64,000 nucleotides of DNA from Actinopolymorpha sp. NPDC004070 (GTDB lineage: Bacteria; Actinomycetota; Actinomycetes; Propionibacteriales; Actinopolymorphaceae). Shown here in pieces: positions 1 to 8,906 of the stretch; positions within the stretch are counted from its first letter, which is position 1, and every line of letters starts with the position of its first letter. Below the pieces are notes generated by a model. That model was not told where the DNA came from. It saw only the letters and a program-made list of their open reading frames with translations, and searched no databases. Position numbers and translations under genes: made by a program. The DNA lies in assembly GCF_040610475.1 (NCBI RefSeq), contig NZ_JBEXMJ010000014.1, positions 62,001-126,000 of the forward strand, read 5' to 3'.

Positions 1-815
1 GGGCTACGGCCGTCGGGCTCGGGTGCGGCGAAGCGGCTGCGCGGTGAACCCTGCTCGCGCAGGAAGGCGGTCACCCGAGGTGATCCGTTCAGGTAGTCCG
101 CGGCGTCAAGCCCACCTTGCGCCCCGGTCTGGAAGACGTGCCGCTCCGCCACCGTCGTCGTCGGCCAGGTGGAGGTGTCCTCCAACGTGATCACCGGGGC
201 GCCCGGCTCCAGGCACTCGGCCAGGAACTCGACGTAGGCAGGGGGAAGCTTCGTCCACTTCAACCGGAAGTACGTCATGCCGGCGACCATCAGCCGGTCC
301 TGGTTGCCGTCGTGCATGTGGTGCAGGACGGCGTTGGGGTTTCGGTCGAGCAGCGGCTCGGCCACCTCCCGGCCGAACTCCATCGCGCTGTGCGGATCGT
401 CGGGATCGTTGCCGGCCCAGCGCACGGGCAACAGCGCGGTCTGCGGCAGCCAGGCCAGGCCGGCCGCGGCGTAGAGGTGCACGGCCGCGCCGTTGGACGA
501 CCCGATCACGACACCGGGATACCGGCGGCGTGGGTGACGTGGGTACTGCTCCACCACCCAGCGCGCGATCGCGTCCAGGTCGACGTCACCTAGCCGGTTC
601 GGGCGAACAGCCTCTGCCGCCCCGCTCAGTGCGTACGCCCGCCGCCGCGGCTCGGTCGGCAGCAGGCGGGACAGCCGCACCGGCAGCGACCGGGCGATGC
701 CCTGCCCCAGGTGGGGGAAGTCCTTTCCCTGCAGTGCCCTGGTGGTCGCACGCAGCATCGCCGACGCGGAGTCGAACGCCGCGACCGCGCGGTCCGGGCG
801 GACGTCGCCGCTCAT
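1..815 (-). CDS. Alpha/beta-hydrolase-like protein of unknown function, partial
   Basis: The open frame runs off the left edge of the window, so the C-terminus is missing; 271 residues are visible. The only recognisable element is GVVIGSSNGAAVHLY near residue 105, which looks like a G-x-S-x-G nucleophile elbow after a beta strand. No confident family can be named. The ATG at 815 has no good ribosome site; an in-frame GTG at 893 would add 26 plausible residues (ADYDDEVVRSPL...) and bring the gene to within 28 bp of the preceding lipoprotein stop. It is the last gene of a minus-strand operon with the family-5 binding protein and the heparinase-type lyase, so a role in the same catabolic pathway is likely but inferred. 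Confidence 0.6.
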   Translation of the reverse strand, partial: MSGDVRPDRAVAAFDSASAMLRATTRALQGKDFPHLGQGIARSLPVRLSRLLPTEPRRRAYALSGAAEAVRPNRLGDVDLDAIARWVVEQYPRHPRRRYPGVVIGSSNGAAVHLYAAAGLAWLPQTALLPVRWAGNDPDDPHSAMEFGREVAEPLLDRNPNAVLHHMHDGNQDRLMVAGMTYFRLKWTKLPPAYVEFLAECLEPGAPVITLEDTSTWPTTTVAERHVFQTGAQGGLDAADYLNGSPRVTAFLREQGSPRSRFAAPEPDGRS

Positions 816-921
816 GCCGCACCGGCCGGAGGGCTCGGCAGTGCCAGCGGCAGCGAGGGGAGAGCGAACGACCTCATCGTCGTAGTCTGCCACCGCGGCA
901 CGGAGCGCGCCGCCCTCCGGA

Positions 922-3063
922 TCAGGTGTGCTCGGCGGGGTTGTTCCAGTAGAAGGCCTCCGGGTCGTACGCCGCGGGCGTGGGGTGCTGCCACGGCGCG
1001 ATCAGGCCGTTCAGCTTGAGGTTCTCCCGCGCGGGCACGTTGCCGAGATCCTGGTGGGCGAGCTCCACGCACGGGTAGTTGCCGACCACACCCATGTAGA
1101 ACGGCCCCTCGGAAATGTGGATCTTGATCATTTCCCAGACACCCGCGTACCGCTTCAGCGCGTCGGTCTCCACCCGTGCCTTGTCGTAGATCTTCCACAG
1201 CCGGCTGACCGGGTGGTCCGCCGGCGGCTTCTCGCTGGGTGGGTTGCGTTTCCACGGGTCGACGTTCGCGACCTTCTTCTCCTCCGGGGTGTTGCGGATC
1301 ATGTCGAAGTTCGCCCACAGCGGCCCCCAGAAGGCCGCGCTCAGCCCGTTGCCCACCGGGACCAGCAGTTCCGGGCTGACCAGGCACTCGTGCACCGGCA
1401 TCGCGGGATTCATCCAGGCGGTGTAGGCCATCAGCTCACCGGCCTGCCACTTCACGCTCCACTGCGCCGGCGGGACGGGGTTGCGCATGACGTCCAGCCC
1501 GAGTGCCTTCCAGTACTTCTGCAGCAGGGCGCCCATCTTGTCGCCGTCTCCGGTGACGTCCGCGGCCTGGTCCAGCCGCAGCCGGAAGCGCCCGCCGTCG
1601 GGTAGTTCGCGTACTCCGTCGCCGTCCTTGTCCACGACACCGATCTCGTCCAGCAGCTTCTTGGCCTTCTCCACGTCGTGGGCGACGTGGGCGTCCCGCC
1701 AGGTCTCGAACGTCTTCTTGCCGGTGGGATCGGCCAGGCAGTCCGCGGCCTTCAGGCTGTAGGTGCCGGTGGTCTTGTAGCCGGTGTTGAAGAACACCGC
1801 CTTCTGCACCTCGGCCCGGTCCACACCGAGGGAGAGCGCCTGCCGGAACTTCGGCTCGTTCAGCACCTTGCGGATCGCCGGGTCCTTGTAGTTGAGGTTG
1901 AAGAAGAACAGCGAGCCGCAGCCGGAGCCGCTGTCCCAGAGAAGGACGTTCAGCTTGCTCTTCTTCGCGGCCTGCTTCAGGCCGGACACGTCCGCGAGGG
2001 AGATGTTCGCGAACGTGCCGTGCACGTAGTCGGCGTCGCCGTTCTGCACTCTCAGCTTGCTGACCTGAGGATCCTTCACCGCGGTGAACGTCAGCGTGTC
2101 GACGTAGGGAAGCTGGTCACCGTCGGGGGTCACGCACCAGTAGTACGGGTTGCGCTCCCACACCATGGTGCGGCCCTCGTGGTAGGTCTTCAACCGCCAC
2201 CCGGTCATCGTCGGGCAGTCGGGGTTGATCCCGAAGTTCCGCTTGGACTCGAAGGTGTCGACCCACTTCTCGCCGAGTCCGCCGGTGTAGGCGGGGTGGT
2301 ACTTCACCAGGTAGTGCTTGGGCACGATCCACGTCGGGCCGTTGCCGTTCTTCACCCAGTTGGCGATGTACGCGGCGGTGAGCGGCGCGGAGGTGCTGAA
2401 CTTGATCGTGATCGTAAGGTCGTCCGGCGCGGACAACTCCGCGACCTTGTGGTCGGCCGCGATCAGCTCGGCCGGCGCCACCTCCGGATGCCGCTCGTCG
2501 ACCACCATGTCCTTCCACCAGAACATGATGTCGGCAGCCGTGCACGGTTCGCCGTCGGACCAGCGCAGTCCCTTGCGCAGGTGCAGGGTCCACTCGGTCT
2601 GGTCGGCGTTGGTGTCCCAGCTCTCCGCCAGTCCCGGCCCCACGTCCATGGCGTCGTTCAGCCAGCGCAGCGGGGAGTGGCCGTACATGTACTCCTTGAC
2701 CACGCTGCTGGCGGTGTCGTCCACCATGAGGCGCAGATTGCCGCCGTACTTCCCACGCCGCAGCCAGTTGTGCGGCAGGACGTACGGGTTCGCCGGGAGC
2801 CGTTCGCTCACCTTCGGCAGCGATCCCGCCTTCACCTGCTTGGCCAGCAGCGGTGACTCGGTGAACTTCGCGGGCTTCGGCAGCGCCTTGGTTCTCGACC
2901 CGCTGCCGGTGGCCGCGGACTTGGTGGGCCCGCCGTTCGCGGCCGGGGTGGCGTCGCCACCCGAGCACGCGGCCAGCATCGCCGCGCCCGCGGCGACGGC
3001 GGAACCATGGAGGAAGGCCCGGCGGCTGAACCGGGACGGGTGCTGTGCCTGCTCACTGCTCAT
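922..3063 (-). CDS. ABC transporter substrate-binding lipoprotein, family 5 (Tat-exported)
   Basis: A 713-residue extracellular solute-binding protein of the peptide/nickel (family 5) class, which delivers oligopeptides or oligosaccharides to an ABC importer. The N-terminus has a twin-arginine motif (SRRAFLHG, residues 13-20), a hydrophobic stretch and a lipobox LAAC with Cys33 as the lipidated residue, followed by a Gly/Ala/Thr linker. Family-typical segments are YGGNLRLMV near residue 105 and LRKGLRWSDGEPCTAADIMF. No permease or ATPase gene is nearby. It lies 99 bp downstream of the heparinase-type lyase on the same strand, so its ligand is probably an oligomer handled by that lyase. It resembles the lipoproteins at 45.7 and 55.4 kb. 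Confidence 0.93.
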   Translation of the reverse strand: MSSEQAQHPSRFSRRAFLHGSAVAAGAAMLAACSGGDATPAANGGPTKSAATGSGSRTKALPKPAKFTESPLLAKQVKAGSLPKVSERLPANPYVLPHNWLRRGKYGGNLRLMVDDTASSVVKEYMYGHSPLRWLNDAMDVGPGLAESWDTNADQTEWTLHLRKGLRWSDGEPCTAADIMFWWKDMVVDERHPEVAPAELIAADHKVAELSAPDDLTITIKFSTSAPLTAAYIANWVKNGNGPTWIVPKHYLVKYHPAYTGGLGEKWVDTFESKRNFGINPDCPTMTGWRLKTYHEGRTMVWERNPYYWCVTPDGDQLPYVDTLTFTAVKDPQVSKLRVQNGDADYVHGTFANISLADVSGLKQAAKKSKLNVLLWDSGSGCGSLFFFNLNYKDPAIRKVLNEPKFRQALSLGVDRAEVQKAVFFNTGYKTTGTYSLKAADCLADPTGKKTFETWRDAHVAHDVEKAKKLLDEIGVVDKDGDGVRELPDGGRFRLRLDQAADVTGDGDKMGALLQKYWKALGLDVMRNPVPPAQWSVKWQAGELMAYTAWMNPAMPVHECLVSPELLVPVGNGLSAAFWGPLWANFDMIRNTPEEKKVANVDPWKRNPPSEKPPADHPVSRLWKIYDKARVETDALKRYAGVWEMIKIHISEGPFYMGVVGNYPCVELAHQDLGNVPARENLKLNGLIAPWQHPTPAAYDPEAFYWNNPAEHT

Positions 3064-3162
3064 GCGACCCCAATCAGTTCGCGCTCACGTTAGGGCGAGC
3101 GCGGGCCGCCCCGCCGGGCCCCAGGCCGGTTCCGGACGTCCGGATTCCGCCGTCGCCGAACG

Positions 3163-5388
3163 TCACCAGGGGTGGGGGAGAACGCAGGTGTACGTCGTCT
3201 CGTCGGCGTCGGTGTGCTGTTCCACCACCGGGCCGGGCGCCGCGTCGGTGGTGGAGCCGCCACCGAGGGACACCGACCACCTGTCCACGCCGCCGGCCAG
3301 GGCGACGTCGAGACGCAACGGGCCGCCGGCCGCGAGTTCGTTCGTACGCCAGGAGACCGAGCGCACGGCGCCGGCGTTCCCGTCGGGCCCGACCGAGCCG
3401 TCGACCGGCTCCACCACCGCCGCGAAGCTCACCCGCGGTCCGCGCGACCGGCGCAGCAGGGTCGCCTGGCGTTCGGCCGGCGGATTCGACGGCGAGGTCG
3501 CCACCAGCGCGGCCGACCCGTCGGGGTCCAGCCCCCACATCCGGGTGCCGGCGCCGTCCACCTCCCACGCCAGCTCCCACACCGCCGTCCCACCATGCTC
3601 GGCCGGCAGTCGGCGTACGTCCTCCAGGAAGTGGTACGCCTCGCCACTCGGCGGCCACGCCGGCATGTCGACGTCGGCGGTGAGGGCGGCGGGGTCCGGC
3701 GCGACCAGCGCGCCCCGGTGGTGCCAGGCCAGGTCGACCGGTTCCTCACCGGCCGTCGTGACCAGCACGACGTCAACGAAGTAGCCGTCCGGCGCGGTCT
3801 TCCACAGAACGCACCTCCGGATCGACACGCCCGCGTAGGCGGGAACGTGCACCCGCCGGGGTTCGCGCAGCCACGAACCCTGCGGCCCCCGGTCGGCGTC
3901 CGGGTCGAGCGGCCAGGACACCGCGACGTCCACCACACCTGGCCGACCCGCGTCCGGCGCGACGTGGGCGAGCAACCGGCCCTGCGCCTCCGGCTGCGAC
4001 ACCTCACCGATCACCACGGTGTTGTGCGCGAGCGTCTGCCGGAACCACGGCCCCTGCAGCGGCGAGTTGTACGCGGGCGACCCGGGATCGGGCGCCAGCC
4101 GGACGCCGAACGCGTGCAGGTCCAGCATCAGCTTGTCCGGGTGCCCGTGCCCGCCGCCGTGCAAGCCGTACTTGACGAGCAGGCTGCGCTCGCCGCGACC
4201 CGTACCGTCTGACAGCACCGCGTATCCGCTGGCCGGATGCACCGCCCGCCCCGGCCGAGGTGGCCAGATTCCCACGGACGCCCCGGCGTCCGTGGCACGC
4301 AGGTCCGGTCCCATCAGCAGCGACGCCTCCGACAGTCGGGGCACGCCGCGGACGTAGGCCGTGCGCAGGAACGCCGCGTCCGCCGGGTCGTTCCACAGCC
4401 CGTACGCCTGCTCGTAGTGCGCGGCGTACCCGCCGACACCGAGCGGCAGCGCGATACTGATCCAGCCGTCGTTCAGCGCCGGCAGGCTCAGGTCGGAGCG
4501 CAGCATGGTGAGCGGGGCCTCGAACGTCGAGCGCAGCCTCGGCGAGTCGAGAAAGCCCGGGTCGACATGGCGCAGCGCGAGCGCGGACGACAGGACGGCC
4601 GATAGCATGTAGAAGTGGTACGACGGCGAGCCCTCCGCCCACCAACCGTCGTCGAGGATGCCTTCCCGCAGTTGCTCGGTCAGCCCGTGCGGATGGGCGA
4701 ACGCCGTGTCCAGGAAGGACTGCTCACCCAGCTGCACACCGAGCGTGGTCAGTGCGGCGAGGTGCCAGCACTCGATGTTGTGGATCTTGTGCAGGAGGTT
4801 CTCGGTGACGTGGGTGCCGATGTTGTGCAGCAGGTCGGTCTCGATCCGCTGCCGGTCGGCGGCGTCGAGGGACTCGCGTACGCCGTCGTAGGCGTAGGCG
4901 ACCCCGATGCCCCACACCGCCTCCTCCAGCGACTGACCGGTGACCCGGCCGAGGCCGACGTGCTGTCCGTGCGGTGGCAGCTTCGGGTAGCGGCTCGCGT
5001 AGTCCAGCAGCAGGTCGGCCACGTGGTCGCGGTAGCGGTCCTGTCCGGTCGCCTGCCACACCAGCGCACTCGTGGTGAGGCCGCCCAGGATGTGGCCGTT
5101 CAGCACCGAACGCCAGCCGCCGTCGAACGACTCGCCCCGCCAGGTGGCACCGTCCACCGGGCAGCGGTGCCCGTGCGGGCGCACGGGGTCGAAGTCCAGC
5201 ACCACGACGTGGTCCGGGCAGTAGTACGCGTGCCCCCAGCCGGCGCCGGTCTCCGCCGGCCGCAAGCCCGCCTTGACGGCCTCGTCCGCCCGGGCCAGCA
5301 GGTGCGTCCAGGCCTGGGCGAAGTCCGCGTCCCGGCTGCGTGCCCGCAGCCGGTCGTACTCCTCCCTGGTCCGTAACGGGTAACTCAC
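3163..5388 (-). CDS. Heparinase II/III family lyase
   Basis: A 741-residue protein with the helical toroid N-domain and beta-sandwich C-domain expected of heparinase II/III and related oligo-alginate lyases, which cleave uronate-containing chains by beta-elimination. The diagnostic region is LHGGGHGHPDKLMLDL about two thirds along, with FRQTLAHNTVVIGE downstream (an N-T-V motif after the metal/active-site block). There is no signal peptide, so it probably acts on imported oligomers in the cytoplasm. The start is GTG at 5388, sharing the four bases GTGA with the stop of the upstream binding-protein remnant, a translational-coupling arrangement. Substrate cannot be read from sequence. Confidence 0.9.
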   Translation of the reverse strand: MSYPLRTREEYDRLRARSRDADFAQAWTHLLARADEAVKAGLRPAETGAGWGHAYYCPDHVVVLDFDPVRPHGHRCPVDGATWRGESFDGGWRSVLNGHILGGLTTSALVWQATGQDRYRDHVADLLLDYASRYPKLPPHGQHVGLGRVTGQSLEEAVWGIGVAYAYDGVRESLDAADRQRIETDLLHNIGTHVTENLLHKIHNIECWHLAALTTLGVQLGEQSFLDTAFAHPHGLTEQLREGILDDGWWAEGSPSYHFYMLSAVLSSALALRHVDPGFLDSPRLRSTFEAPLTMLRSDLSLPALNDGWISIALPLGVGGYAAHYEQAYGLWNDPADAAFLRTAYVRGVPRLSEASLLMGPDLRATDAGASVGIWPPRPGRAVHPASGYAVLSDGTGRGERSLLVKYGLHGGGHGHPDKLMLDLHAFGVRLAPDPGSPAYNSPLQGPWFRQTLAHNTVVIGEVSQPEAQGRLLAHVAPDAGRPGVVDVAVSWPLDPDADRGPQGSWLREPRRVHVPAYAGVSIRRCVLWKTAPDGYFVDVVLVTTAGEEPVDLAWHHRGALVAPDPAALTADVDMPAWPPSGEAYHFLEDVRRLPAEHGGTAVWELAWEVDGAGTRMWGLDPDGSAALVATSPSNPPAERQATLLRRSRGPRVSFAAVVEPVDGSVGPDGNAGAVRSVSWRTNELAAGGPLRLDVALAGGVDRWSVSLGGGSTTDAAPGPVVEQHTDADETTYTCVLPHPW

Positions 5389-5757
5389 GAGTTCCCCTTC
5401 CGTGCGGCCTTCTCGGCGGCCAGGCCCTTCTCCAGTTCAGACCTGATCTGGTCGCCGCCTCCGGAACGCCACCGTTTGCGCATCTCCGCCAGCGCGCTGA
5501 TCGGGCGGCGCCCGGTGATGATGCCGTTGGTGTAGTCCTGCACCAGTGCCGACAGCGCATCCCCCTTGGTGAAGTACGTCGCGGAGTCGATGCCCGCGGT
5601 GGGGTCCTGCGCGAAGGCCTTCTACATCTCCTCCACCAACTGCTGCGCCCTGAGCGCGTCGCCGGGAGCGTTCGGGAAGTAGTAGCCGATCCCGGGAATC
5701 GCCATCAGGCTGAGGAAGCTCTCCGCCGCGACCTTCGGGTCGGTGGAAGCCACCGGG
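5385..5757 (-). pseudogene. Remnant of a family-1 (LplA-like) solute-binding protein, C-terminal part with internal stop
   Basis: Only about the last 120 residues survive: a segment reading AESFLSLMAIPGIGYYFPNA, then QQLVEEM, an in-frame TAG at 5622-5624, then KAFAQDPTAG, GDALSALVQDYTNGIITGRR and a KEWRSGGGD-like tail (RKRWRSGGGDQIRSELEKGL). This is the C-terminus typical of large family-1 sugar-binding proteins. Homology ends abruptly near 5757, where an AraC gene on the other strand also loses its N-terminus, so one deletion appears to have removed both 5' ends. The surviving stop overlaps the heparinase start by GTGA. A second lesion (the TAG) shows the fragment is not under selection. Confidence 0.85.
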
Positions 5758-5761
5758 ACGC

Positions 5762-6448
5762 CGGCACGGCTTCACCGACTGCCGCGAGCTACAGGTCGCC
5801 AACTGCTGCGTCGGTACGTCGGACCGGGTGGCCGACCTGAGCTTCCTGCACGTCGTGCCCGAACTCCGCGAACTCCTGTGGACCGCGCCCGCGGCGGCCG
5901 GACGCAAGGGTGTGCTGAGCACCCGCGTCGCGCCGGAAGCGGCCATGCTAGCGTTCGCCGAGATCGGCCGGCTGACCGAGGCGTTGCGCGGCGATGTCAA
6001 CCGCGTGTTGCTCATGGCCAGGCTGCTGACCGTACTCGGCCATCTGGTGGGTACGGCAGCACCGGTCCGGCCGGCACCGGAGCCCCGCCCGCCCGTGGTG
6101 GAGGCGGTCGTGCGGGCCCTGGACAACGAGCCCGAGTACCCCTGGACGGTCGAGCGGCTGGCCGGACTGGTCAACCTGGATCCGGCGTACCTGCCCCGGC
6201 TGTTCCGTCAGCACCTGGGCCAACCGCCGATCAGCGACCTGGCCCGGCTGCGGATCGAACGCGCCTCGGTGCTGCTGGCGGGTACGACGCTGCGGGTGGC
6301 TCAGGTCGGTGCGGCCGTCGGCTGGCCGGACCCGAACTACTTCGCCCGCAGGTTCCGCGCGCTGTCCGGCCTGAGCCCGACCGCCTATCGGTCGCGGTGC
6401 CTGGTCTCGCCGAGCGCGGAAGGCCCGGCGTCTCAGCCGAACCGGTGA
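5762..6448 (+). pseudogene. AraC-family transcriptional regulator, N-terminally truncated
   Basis: The frame opens inside the protein with HGFTDCRELQVANCCVGTSD, the end of an AraC-type cupin sensor domain, and continues through a full C-terminal double helix-turn-helix (WTVERLAGLVNLDPAYLPRL, then LRVAQVGAAVGWPDPNYFARRF). About the first 70 residues, the promoter and the ribosome site are missing. The first ATG-like start in frame is GTG at 5828, leaving a 206-residue protein without a complete ligand domain. In intact loci such a regulator sits divergently from the sugar-uptake operon it controls, here the binding-protein/heparinase operon, so that operon has probably lost its local control. 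The 3' end overlaps the convergent CBS gene by 16 bp. Confidence 0.82.
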
Positions 6449-7074
6449 GTCTCGCCCGCGAAGTCCAGTAGGACGCGGAGCACGTCGCGGATCGAGACCA
6501 CACCGACGACCGCGTCCTCCGTGCGCAGCGGAACGTGGCGTACTTCGCCGTCGCGCATCAGCTCGGCCACCCGGCGGACGCTGTCGGTGGGGCTGGCCCA
6601 CATCGTGGTGGCGCCGACCAGGTTGTGCGCCTGTACCTCGTCCGGGTCGCCGTCGGCGGCCAGGGCGTGCACGACGTCGCGTTCGGAGATCATCCCCAAG
6701 GGCGAGCCCTGGTCCATCACCACCAGCGCACCGACCGCGGCGTCGGCGAGGGACACGGCGGTGACGCGCAGCGAGTCGTGTGCGTCGACGCCGGCGGCCG
6801 GCGCGCCCATGATGCGTTCGACCGGATCGTCGGGCCGCACCGGACCGGCGGCCGGTTCCGGTGCCCTCGCCGCAGGTTCCTCTCCGGCTCGCTGCCGGGG
6901 CAGCACGCGGGTGTCCGGGCCGGGATAGAGGAGGGACTCGTGCCCGTCGTCCCAGTCCACTCGATAGTGCTCGGCGTTCTCGGTACCCAGCACCTCGCAT
7001 ACCGTGCCCAGCCGGTTGGGCCGGTCGATCACCTCCGCCTGCACGATGATCCGGTCGCCCACTGTCGCGTGCAT
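6433..7074 (-). CDS. DUF1918 and tandem CBS-domain protein
   Basis: 213 residues. Residues about 1-58 match DUF1918 (MHATVGDRIIVQ, VLGTENAEHYRVDWDDGHES), a small beta-barrel-like domain common in actinobacteria. A proline/alanine linker follows, then two CBS motifs at about 75-130 (LADAAVGALVVMDQGSPLGMISERDVV) and 145-200 (VRHVPLRTEDAVVGVVSIRD). CBS pairs bind adenine nucleotides or S-adenosylmethionine and act as energy sensors; no catalytic domain is attached, so it is probably a stand-alone regulatory protein. The ATG at 7074 follows an AGTGAGGCGG ribosome site. Confidence 0.9.
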   Translation of the reverse strand: MHATVGDRIIVQAEVIDRPNRLGTVCEVLGTENAEHYRVDWDDGHESLLYPGPDTRVLPRQRAGEEPAARAPEPAAGPVRPDDPVERIMGAPAAGVDAHDSLRVTAVSLADAAVGALVVMDQGSPLGMISERDVVHALAADGDPDEVQAHNLVGATTMWASPTDSVRRVAELMRDGEVRHVPLRTEDAVVGVVSIRDVLRVLLDFAGETHRFG

Positions 7075-7528
7075 GGCCGCCTCACTTTCCGGTCCGGAGT
7101 GCGTGCCGGGGCTCGGCTCCCGCCCATCGGCACAGCCATCTCGGGTGCTGACTGCACCCTGTCCGGCGCCGGGTCCGGTTACCAAGGGCCGATGGTCCTC
7201 GCGCGGCGCAGCAGTGGACCGGTGGCGGCATCGATGCCCGTCGGTGGCGGCCACGTGGTGGGAAACCGCCACGCGAGCGGCACACCGGATCTCAGGATCA
7301 GGCGGGGATACTGGCAGGGTGTGGAGGTGGCGTGGCAAGCCGTCCGCACGCCCTGCCGACACTCCCCGAAGTGAGCGCCCGCCGGACAATCGCCGCGAAC
7401 TGTGGGTTCCGGAGGCACGCAGGCCGAGAGCTGCGGAAACCACCCCGCCCGGTGGACCCGGCCGGGAGGGCACCTCCGCACGCGGTGACGGGGACGTCGG
7501 TCCGCGGCCGCGGACCGATCGGGGCCGG

Positions 7529-8350
7529 GTGCCCCCCACGCTCCGCACCTGGGTCCGAGGACACCTCGCCGTCCTTCTCGTCCTGGCGGCCGCGCTCGGC
7601 AGCGTCGTCGGCGGGGCCGTGGGCGCGGCCGCCTTCTCCAGGTTTGCCGGCGGACCTCCCGAGCCGACGGGCCGGCCGGTCGCGCTGGCAGAGGGATTGC
7701 CGCGGATCGTGGACCGGATCAGCCCGGCCGTGGTGGAGGTGCGTACGTCCTCTCTCGGCGGCCACGGCATCGGCAGCGGAATCATCCTCACGTCCAACGG
7801 CCTGGTCCTGACGAACTTCCACGTCATCTCCGGCGCGTCCCCAGCCGGCCGGATCACCGTGCAGACCGGCACCGCCGCCACGGGCGGCCCCGTCCAACCG
7901 GCTACGCTGATCGGCGCGGACCCGAAGGCCGACCTCGCGGTCATCCGGATCACCAACGCCAGCGGCCTCGTCCCGGCACCGCTGGGAAACTCCGACCGGC
8001 TGGCCGTCGGCGATCCGGTGATCGCGATGGGCGCGCCGTCGGGCCTGCAGGGCACCGCGAGCTTCGGCATCGTCAGTGCGCTGGACCGGCTGGTGCAGGT
8101 GGCCGGGCCGAGCCTGGGCCTCGCCGGCCAGGGCCCACCGGTCACCTACCGCGCGATCCAGACCGACGCCGCCCTCAGTCCGGGCAACTCCGGTGGCCCG
8201 CTCGTCGACCAGAGCGAGACCGTGATCGGCATCACCTCCGCCGTCTTCGAGGGAACCAAGGGCAGCTCCATCGGCGTCGGCTTCGCCATCCCGATCAACG
8301 ACGCCGAGAAGCTCGTCCGCGCGATGGTGGTGCAGTACGGACCGAAGTGA
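7529..8350 (+). CDS. Membrane-anchored trypsin-like serine protease (HtrA/DegP-like, no PDZ)
   Basis: From the GTG at 7529 the protein has 273 residues: a short cytoplasmic stretch, one membrane segment (HLAVLLVLAAALGSVVGGAV), then a chymotrypsin-fold S1C protease. Visible triad: His in LVLTNFHVISG, Asp in DPKADLAVIRI, Ser in SPGNSGGPLVD. It ends directly after the protease domain, so it lacks the PDZ domain of classical HtrA. The true start is uncertain: an in-frame GTG at 7319 would add a 70-residue charged Pro/Gly/Arg-rich cytoplasmic tail, a common arrangement in actinobacterial HtrA proteins. Likely role: extracytoplasmic protein quality control. Confidence 0.88.
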   Translation: MPPTLRTWVRGHLAVLLVLAAALGSVVGGAVGAAAFSRFAGGPPEPTGRPVALAEGLPRIVDRISPAVVEVRTSSLGGHGIGSGIILTSNGLVLTNFHVISGASPAGRITVQTGTAATGGPVQPATLIGADPKADLAVIRITNASGLVPAPLGNSDRLAVGDPVIAMGAPSGLQGTASFGIVSALDRLVQVAGPSLGLAGQGPPVTYRAIQTDAALSPGNSGGPLVDQSETVIGITSAVFEGTKGSSIGVGFAIPINDAEKLVRAMVVQYGPK

Positions 8351-8441
8351 CCGATCCCCGGGCGAGCCGATCTCCGGAGGCGGAACACCGTTGTGACCAC
8401 GGTCGTTCTTCCGTCCGACCACCCGTGAGAAAGGCGTCGCG

Positions 8442-8906
8442 ATGAAGAACCGTACGGCGGCCAAGGACACCCTGTTCCGGTTGGCGACAGGCGTCCACCG
8501 GGCCGTCTTCCGCGCCACGAAGGGGCGGGTCCTCGGCAGGACGCTCGGCATGCCGGTCGTCGACCTGATCACAGTCGGGCGCCGCTCCGGCCAGGAACGC
8601 TCCACGATCCTGGCCGTCCCCGTCGTCGACGGCGACCGGCTGGTCCTGGTGGCGTCGTTCGGCGGCGACGACCGCGACCCGGCGTGGTATCTCAACCTGC
8701 GCGCGCACCCGGTCGTCCGGGTGACCGGTCTCGGCACCACCCGCACGATGCGCGCGCGGACCGCGAGCGAGGAGGAGCGCGCGGCGCTGTGGCCGCGGAT
8801 CGTCAACTCCTACAAGGGATACGCCAACTACCAGACCCGCACGCGCCGGAGGATTCCGGTCGTGGTCCTCGAGCCCGCGGCGGTCGCCGACAACGCCGAT
8901 GCCTGA
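8442..8906 (+). CDS. Deazaflavin (F420)-dependent reductase, Ddn/DUF385 family
   Basis: A 154-residue member of the split-barrel nitroreductase/cation:phenol family found in F420-producing actinobacteria. Family features are LGMPVVDLITVGRRSGQERS near residue 38 (cofactor phosphate site), VVDGDRLVLVASFGGDDRDP and AWYLNLRAHPVVRV, followed by the usual RTASEEERAALWPRIV helix. These enzymes reduce small hydrophobic or nitroaromatic compounds with F420H2; the physiological substrate is unknown. The gene overlaps the following methyltransferase by 8 bp. Confidence 0.92.
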   Translation: MKNRTAAKDTLFRLATGVHRAVFRATKGRVLGRTLGMPVVDLITVGRRSGQERSTILAVPVVDGDRLVLVASFGGDDRDPAWYLNLRAHPVVRVTGLGTTRTMRARTASEEERAALWPRIVNSYKGYANYQTRTRRRIPVVVLEPAAVADNADA

